Shown in pieces: positions 59,719-64,000 of a DNA stretch of 64,000 nucleotides. The first letter of the stretch is position 1; each line of letters begins with the position of its first letter. Both the position numbers and the translations under genes were made by a program. Under the pieces are notes generated by a model. The model saw only the letters and a list, made by a program, of their open reading frames with translations. It did no database searches and was not told the DNA's origin. The DNA comes from JAVJQS01 sp040218815 (lineage in GTDB: Bacteria; Bacteroidota; Bacteroidia; Flavobacteriales_E; Vicingaceae): NCBI GenBank assembly GCA_040218815.1, contig JAVJQS010000003.1, positions 62,001 to 126,000 of the forward strand. The letters are read 5' to 3'.

Positions 59719-61133
59719 TGAATAATCGCAAACAAGCCATAAAGTATATTTTCTTTGATTTTATATCGGCAATGCTTGCGTGGGGCTTATTTTACCGTTT
59801 TAGAAAAGTTTACTTAGAGCCTAGTAAATTTGGCTATGAAGTTCCAGTTGATTACGATGAGAATTTCTTTTATGCATTGATAATTATTCCATCTTGCTGG
59901 ATCCTTTTATATGCTTCAACAGGTTTCTACCGCAATTCCTACCGTAAATCTCGATTGAAAGAATTCTCTCAAACAGTCACAGCGAGTTTATTAGGCTGTA
60001 TTTTATTGTTTTTCGTCTTCATTTTAGATGATGAGATCGATACCTACAAAGACTATTATTTATCCTTTCTATATATTCTTTTTTTCCATTTCGTTATCAC
60101 CTACTTTTTTAGGTTTATTTTAACAAGTAGGACCGTTTATAACATTCAACATCGAAAAATTGGTTTTAACACCATTATGATTGGTTCTAACGAAAACGCA
60201 TTGAAGCTATACCAAGAAATGGATGGTGAAAAAAAATCATACGGCAATAAGTTTATTGGTTTTGTTAGAGTCGATAAAAAAGAAGCCTACTTAATTGAGA
60301 AGTGTTTGCCATTTCTAGGAAATAGCAATGAGTTGAAGAAAATTGTTGAAGAGCACAAAGTTGAAGAGGCCATTATCGCCATAGAGTCATCTGAGCACGC
60401 CAATTTGGAGTCAATATTAGGGGAGTTAGAAGGATTAAATGTGCTGATTAAGGTTATTCCAGACATGTATGATATCCTCGCAGGATCTGTTAAAATGAGC
60501 TCCATTTTTGGTGCTCCTTTAATTATTATCAATAGAGAAATAATGCCTCCATGGCAGCAAACCATAAAAAGAGGAATTGACATTTTTACTGCACTCACAG
60601 TGCTTGTATTATTTAGTCCGATTTTTATAACTGTTGGCCTAATTGTTAAATTCACTTCTAAAGGACCTATTATTTTCTCTCAAGAACGGATTGGTATTCA
60701 TGGTAGACCTTTCATGATTCACAAATTTAGATCCATGTATACAGATGCTGAAAAAGATGGACCTGCGCTTTCAAGCGAAAACGACTCCAGAATTACACGA
60801 TTTGGGCGCTTCATGAGGAAAACCCGTTTAGATGAAATCCCTCAATTTTTCAATGTTTTAGTTGGCGACATGTCGCTAGTTGGACCAAGGCCCGAAAGAC
60901 AGTATTTTATTGATAAAATTGTTCAAAAAGCTTCTCATTATAACCATTTATTAAAGGTGCGACCAGGTATTACCTCATGGGGCCAAGTAAAGTATGGCTA
61001 TGCAGAGAATGTTGATGAAATGGTAGAACGCTTAAAATTTGATATCATTTACATTGAAAACATGTCTTTGTTTGTTGATTTCAAGATACTTATATACACG
61101 GTACTGATTGTTATTAAAGGAAGCGGCAAATAA
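59718..61133 (+). CDS. Polyprenyl-phosphate hexose-1-phosphate transferase (WbaP/WcaJ type)
   Basis: A 471-residue initiating enzyme that puts a sugar phosphate on undecaprenyl phosphate. Four N-terminal membrane segments (about 12-130) and a soluble CoA-binding-like domain (GSNENALKLYQEM) are followed by a fifth helix near 282-305 and the catalytic domain: SQERIGIHGRPFMIHKFRSMY, KTRLDEIPQFFNVLVGDMSLVGPRPER, and RPGITSWGQVKYGY. It begins the assembly of exopolysaccharide, capsule or O-antigen. No other glycan assembly genes lie here. Confidence 0.92.
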   Translation: MNNRKQAIKYIFFDFISAMLAWGLFYRFRKVYLEPSKFGYEVPVDYDENFFYALIIIPSCWILLYASTGFYRNSYRKSRLKEFSQTVTASLLGCILLFFVFILDDEIDTYKDYYLSFLYILFFHFVITYFFRFILTSRTVYNIQHRKIGFNTIMIGSNENALKLYQEMDGEKKSYGNKFIGFVRVDKKEAYLIEKCLPFLGNSNELKKIVEEHKVEEAIIAIESSEHANLESILGELEGLNVLIKVIPDMYDILAGSVKMSSIFGAPLIIINREIMPPWQQTIKRGIDIFTALTVLVLFSPIFITVGLIVKFTSKGPIIFSQERIGIHGRPFMIHKFRSMYTDAEKDGPALSSENDSRITRFGRFMRKTRLDEIPQFFNVLVGDMSLVGPRPERQYFIDKIVQKASHYNHLLKVRPGITSWGQVKYGYAENVDEMVERLKFDIIYIENMSLFVDFKILIYTVLIVIKGSGK

Positions 61134-61166
61134 TTTTGTACTCCCCTAAAAGCATGATTACTTTTG
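61131..61166 (+). promoter_or_regulatory. Tandem promoter boxes before hbd
   Basis: TAATTTTG at 61131-61138 and TACTTTTG at 61159-61166. The TTG at 61136-61138 is 20 bases from the second box, at the -33 distance. The first box overlaps the stop codon of the preceding transferase gene. Confidence 0.6.
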
Positions 61167-61189
61167 ACTTTTACTAAAATAAAAATCAC

Positions 61190-62077
61190 ATGAATAAAGT
61201 AGCAGTAATTGGAGCAGGAACCATGGGAAATGGCATCGCTCATACTTTCGCACAATTTGGACACGAAGTTTCTCTAATCGATATATCGCAAGATTCATTG
61301 GATAAAGCCTTAGTTACTATTGAAAAGAATTTAGACCGCCAAGTTTCAAAAGAACGCATTACTGCAGAAGAGAAGGATTCTACTTTAAACAACCTAAACA
61401 CGTTCACAAAAATGGAAGAAGGTGTCAAAGGAGTTGACTTAGTAGTAGAAGCAGCTACAGAAAACATCGACATCAAGCTAAGTTTGTTTAAGCAACTTGA
61501 TGAATGCTGTGCTCCAAATGTTATTTTAGCGAGTAACACCTCTTCCATATCAATAACCAAAATTGGATCAGTTACTTCTCGTCCTGATAAAGTAATTGGA
61601 ATGCACTTTATGAACCCTGTGCCGGTGATGAAGTTAGTGGAAATTATTAGAGGGTATGCTACATCTGATGAAGTCACTAACACCATAATGGAAGCATCAA
61701 AAAAATTGAACAAAATTCCAGTTGAGGTGAATGATTACCCTGGTTTTGTTGCAAATAGAATTTTGATGCCAATGATCAATGAAGCAATATATACCTTACA
61801 CGAAGGAGTTGCAGGTGTTGAAGAAATTGATACTGTTATGAAACTTGGCATGGCTCACCCGATGGGTCCTTTGCAATTAGCAGATTTCATCGGATTAGAT
61901 GTTTGCCTTTCCATTTTAGAGGTGTTGTACTCTGGTTTTGGTAATCCAAAATATGCTCCATGTCCATTATTAGTAAACATGGTAACTGCCAAAAAGTTAG
62001 GTGCGAAAAGTGGAGAAGGTTTCTATGAATATACTCCAGGAAGCAAGGAATTAAAGGTGGCTAAGAATTTTAGTTAA
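61190..62077 (+). CDS. hbd: 3-hydroxybutyryl-CoA dehydrogenase
   Basis: A 295-residue single-domain 3-hydroxyacyl-CoA dehydrogenase. GAGTMGNGIAHTFAQFGHEV near residue 7-26 is the NAD turn, NTSSISITKIGS and HFMNPVPVMKLVEII (catalytic His near 139) follow, and MAHPMGPLQLADFIGLD closes the helical domain. It reduces acetoacetyl-CoA or oxidises hydroxybutyryl-CoA. No thiolase or crotonase gene lies near. It is convergent with the DUF4294 gene, one base apart. Confidence 0.93.
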   Translation: MNKVAVIGAGTMGNGIAHTFAQFGHEVSLIDISQDSLDKALVTIEKNLDRQVSKERITAEEKDSTLNNLNTFTKMEEGVKGVDLVVEAATENIDIKLSLFKQLDECCAPNVILASNTSSISITKIGSVTSRPDKVIGMHFMNPVPVMKLVEIIRGYATSDEVTNTIMEASKKLNKIPVEVNDYPGFVANRILMPMINEAIYTLHEGVAGVEEIDTVMKLGMAHPMGPLQLADFIGLDVCLSILEVLYSGFGNPKYAPCPLLVNMVTAKKLGAKSGEGFYEYTPGSKELKVAKNFS

Positions 62078-62078
62078 A

Positions 62079-62702
62079 TCAAATCTTTATCTTTTTTTCT
62101 CTTTTTTTATAGGGTATTTGTCCACTTTCTATTCTGAGCACTATATCCTCAATGGCCGAATCTTCGCCGTTGGGGTCATATTCTAGTTTTAAATTTGATC
62201 CGAATAAACGAGCTAAGCCCTGCCAAATAAACGCAGAAAAAGAGCCTCTTAACTCCTTAACTAAATCATAGGATGTATTTCCAGTTTCTCTGTCAATAAG
62301 TTTTACTAGAATTATACCCTGCTTTATAGTAAGTTTTTTTAACTCCCCTTCAAACTCACTCATGAGTTGTTCTTCAACTGATTTAATGTATTTTTTTCTT
62401 TTATATTCACTAGTTATTGTTGCTAAGGTATCATCAAAGTATTGCAACATTTCTCCTGCAATTTTAGCATAAGGATAAACTTTTACTACATATCGTTTCA
62501 ACTTTCCATAGCGACGTTCTTCTTGTTTGTTTTTAAAAGTAGGTGTGGCAAAAATATAAACAGGATCAAAGCGATACAATGGAATGGTATCCCCATCTAT
62601 CACAACGGTTTCCCATACGGTTGGAAGTTTTTCAACCTTTTGAGCATTCAGTTGAACACTCAAGAAAAAGAAGATAAAAAGAAATACAAACGATATTTTC
62701 AT
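62079..62702 (-). CDS. DUF4294 exported protein
   Basis: A 207-residue exported protein with a signal peptide (to LNAQ, about residue 21), then the DUF4294 region from about 30: VIDGDTIPLYRFDPVYIF, RRYGKLKRYVVKVYPYAKIAGEM and KLIDRETGNTSYDLVKELRGSFSAFIWQGLARLFGSNLK. The C-terminus is very basic (KKREKKIKI). Function unknown; the domain is restricted largely to Bacteroidota. A -7 box (TAAATTTG) is at 62717-62724 on the minus strand. Confidence 0.85.
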   Translation of the reverse strand: MKISFVFLFIFFFLSVQLNAQKVEKLPTVWETVVIDGDTIPLYRFDPVYIFATPTFKNKQEERRYGKLKRYVVKVYPYAKIAGEMLQYFDDTLATITSEYKRKKYIKSVEEQLMSEFEGELKKLTIKQGIILVKLIDRETGNTSYDLVKELRGSFSAFIWQGLARLFGSNLKLEYDPNGEDSAIEDIVLRIESGQIPYKKREKKIKI

Positions 62703-62716
62703 AATTACCTAAAAAT

Positions 62717-62724
62717 CAAATTTA
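62717..62724 (-). promoter_or_regulatory. -7 box of the DUF4294 gene
   Basis: TAAATTTG on the minus strand, 14 bases before the ATG at 62702; no clear -33 TTG. Confidence 0.4.
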
Positions 62725-62773
62725 AGAATGCAAATACAAATAAGCGAAAACCATGCCTTGAATAATCCTTAAT

Positions 62774-62781
62774 TAACTTTG
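62774..62781 (+). promoter_or_regulatory. -7 box of tsaC
   Basis: TAACTTTG ends 25 bases before the tsaC ATG at 62807. The nearest TTG (62758-62760) leaves a spacer of 13, shorter than usual. Confidence 0.45.
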
Positions 62782-62806
62782 AACGCATTTTAAAAAATTC
62801 AATTGC

Positions 62807-63391
62807 ATGAATCATGAAAAAAAAATAGAACAAGAAGCAATTAATGAAAGTGTTGAACACCTGAAAAAAGGAGATGTAATCTTGTTTCCATCTGACACGA
62901 TTTGGGGACTAAGCTGTGACGCAACAAATCCTGAAGCTGTAGATAAAATATTGAAGTTGAAAGGACGAAGTGAAGAAAAAAGCTTTATTGTACTAGTCAA
63001 TAGTGATCGCATGATTAATCAATGTGTTAAAGACTTTCCTTCTGTTGTTTGGGACATGATTGATTTAGCTGATAAACCTCTAACACTAGTACTCGATGGG
63101 GGCCAATATGTTGCCCCAAAAGTGATTAATAACGATGGGAGCTTAGGAATTAGAAATGTAACGTCTGGACCAATTTTCGATTTAATTCAGAAGTTTAATA
63201 AGCCAATTGTGTCAACTTCACCAAACTTTTCAGGAAAACCAACCCCAACTACATTTGATGCTATTGATGAAATGCTTAAACAAGGCGTAGATTATATCTA
63301 TCCGAATAATCAGAAAAATTCTAGCCTTTTAGCTCCTTCAAAAATTGTAAGAATAGCTTCAAATGGGCAAGTTAAAATTCTTCGAAAATAA
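62807..63391 (+). CDS. tsaC: L-threonylcarbamoyladenylate synthase (TsaC/Sua5)
   Basis: A 194-residue enzyme making the threonylcarbamoyl-AMP used for t6A37 in tRNA; it supplies the substrate base that mtaB, at the other end of the window, modifies further. It shows GDVILFPSDTIWGLSCDATNPEAVDKIL at about 22-49, KGRSEEKSFIVLV near 52-64, LTLVLDGGQ and GIRNVTSGPIFDLI with VSTSPNFSG. The short form without the Sua5 C-terminal domain is seen. Confidence 0.93.
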   Translation: MNHEKKIEQEAINESVEHLKKGDVILFPSDTIWGLSCDATNPEAVDKILKLKGRSEEKSFIVLVNSDRMINQCVKDFPSVVWDMIDLADKPLTLVLDGGQYVAPKVINNDGSLGIRNVTSGPIFDLIQKFNKPIVSTSPNFSGKPTPTTFDAIDEMLKQGVDYIYPNNQKNSSLLAPSKIVRIASNGQVKILRK

Positions 63392-63401
63392 GTGCAATTC
63401 G

Positions 63402-63409
63402 TACTTTTG
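63402..63409 (+). promoter_or_regulatory. -7 box of the CCA-transferase gene
   Basis: TACTTTTG lies 11 bases after the tsaC stop and 14 before the TTG start at 63424. It places a transcript start before the TTG codon and supports that start. Confidence 0.5.
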
Positions 63410-63423
63410 TAAAAATTTTCTCC

Positions 63424-64000
63424 TTGCAAGAACAGCTTTCACATCCAATATTTAAAATAATTTCTGAGGCTGCCGAAGAATTAAATGTAGAAACTTATGT
63501 TATTGGTGGCTTCGTGCGCGATATTTTACTAAAAAGAGAAAGCAAAGATATTGACATAGTTTGCGTTGGAAGTGGAATAGACTTAGCTAGGAAAGTTGCG
63601 GAAATGCTCCGCTTAAAGCAAGTTTCTGTTTTTAAAAACTTTGGAACTGCAATGTTAAAGTATCAAGAGTGGGAAGTTGAGTTTGTTGGAGCACGAAAAG
63701 AATCCTACCAGCGAAATTCACGTAAACCCATTGTTGAGAATGGCAATTTGGAAGATGATCAAAACCGAAGAGATTTTACCATAAATGCAATGGCCATTTG
63801 TTTGAATATGAATCGTTTTGGTGAGCTTATTGATCCATTTGATGGCGAAAAGGATTTACAAAAAAAACTTATTAAAACTCCTCTTGCTCCTGCTGAAACC
63901 TATTCTGATGACCCGCTGCGGATGATGCGGGCAATTCGTTTTGCAAGCCAGCTAAATTTTACTATCGAAGCAAAGTCATTAAAAGCGATTACGACAGAAA
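63424..64000 (+). CDS. cca: CCA tRNA nucleotidyltransferase, N-terminal part
   Basis: The frame is open from the TTG at 63424 to the window edge, 192 codons, so the C-terminus is missing. VETYVIGGFVRDILLKRESKDIDIVCVG holds the nucleotidyltransferase motif and metal Asp pair, RRDFTINAMAICL and IDPFDGEKDLQKKLIKTP follow, and DDPLRMMRAIRFASQLNF is the conserved next motif. The enzyme adds or repairs the tRNA 3' CCA, or is a poly(A) polymerase relative. No ATG is found upstream in frame, so TTG is the likely start. Confidence 0.9.
   Translation, partial: MQEQLSHPIFKIISEAAEELNVETYVIGGFVRDILLKRESKDIDIVCVGSGIDLARKVAEMLRLKQVSVFKNFGTAMLKYQEWEVEFVGARKESYQRNSRKPIVENGNLEDDQNRRDFTINAMAICLNMNRFGELIDPFDGEKDLQKKLIKTPLAPAETYSDDPLRMMRAIRFASQLNFTIEAKSLKAITTE

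Noticed and set aside
1..64000. CRISPR arrays, insertion sequences, tRNA or rRNA genes
   Set aside because: No regular spaced repeats, transposase genes or tRNA/rRNA-like sequence were recognised on reading; a dedicated scan could still find a tRNA I missed.

Overview
The window is ordinary-looking chromosome from a member of the Bacteroidota, most likely a Cytophagales-type or neighbouring lineage; this rank is inferred from gene content, not measured. The evidence is AT-rich DNA, gene starts without Shine-Dalgarno sequences, and a recurring promoter of the Bacteroidota housekeeping type (TTG, 17-23 bases, TAnnTTTG). Families typical of the phylum are present: a Bat (aerotolerance) operon, DUF2452, DUF4294, DUF2911, an ApbE lipoprotein, a PagL-like acyloxyacyl hydrolase and many small outer-membrane barrels. 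I saw no tRNA, rRNA, CRISPR array, prophage, insertion sequence or replication origin. No gene-free stretch exceeds 300 bases. Several genes appear to start at TTG, and one probably at CTG.

Left part (1-19.6 kb): a cut TspO-like membrane protein; mtaB with a Lys-rich small protein; a 2Fe-2S ferredoxin reductase; phoH-purC; an S-adenosylmethionine hydrolase, small monooxygenase and glycosyltransferase operon; katG with a strong terminator. A tightly overlapped minus-strand operon follows (TPR protein, phosphosulfolactate synthase comA, rhodanese, DUF368 lipid-carrier transporter, aroE, a barrel protein), divergent from glmM, cysteine desulfurase, a metallo-beta-lactamase-fold hydrolase, PspC and a DUF1801 protein.

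Middle (19.6-43 kb): the complete Bat cluster (moxR, DUF58, a DUF4381-like protein, batA, batB, batC, batD, batE), broken once by a patch of simple repeats before batD and facing a large VWA membrane protein. Then fabG diverging from acpH-rarA, thioredoxin, mazG, the PagL-like hydrolase and a DUF2807 lipoprotein, a 3D-domain lipoprotein, a small NqrM-like protein converging on apbE, DUF2452, yaaA, DUF2911, and a glycosyltransferase, ECF sigma factor and rsmG operon.

Right part (43-64 kb): tgt and lptG with a 43-codon ORF exactly filling the gap; a thioredoxin-like protein; an MBOAT/AlgJ-type O-acetylation pair; an M20 amidohydrolase, alanine racemase and archaemetzincin-like lipoprotein operon; sulP, cspA, msrA, a DnaQ-like exonuclease, pcm; a Gfo/Idh oxidoreductase, lipoprotein and sugar-phosphate transferase set for surface polysaccharide; hbd, a DUF4294 protein, tsaC and the start of cca. 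Envelope biogenesis and tRNA modification are the recurring themes.

I found no clear new defence or mobile system. The most interesting items are the archaemetzincin-like metalloprotease with an insert in its zinc motif, the comA operon, the NqrM-like protein beside apbE, tandem and overlapping promoters, a palindrome at the 5' end of tgt mRNA, the intergenic 43-codon ORF and the non-AUG start of the exonuclease.
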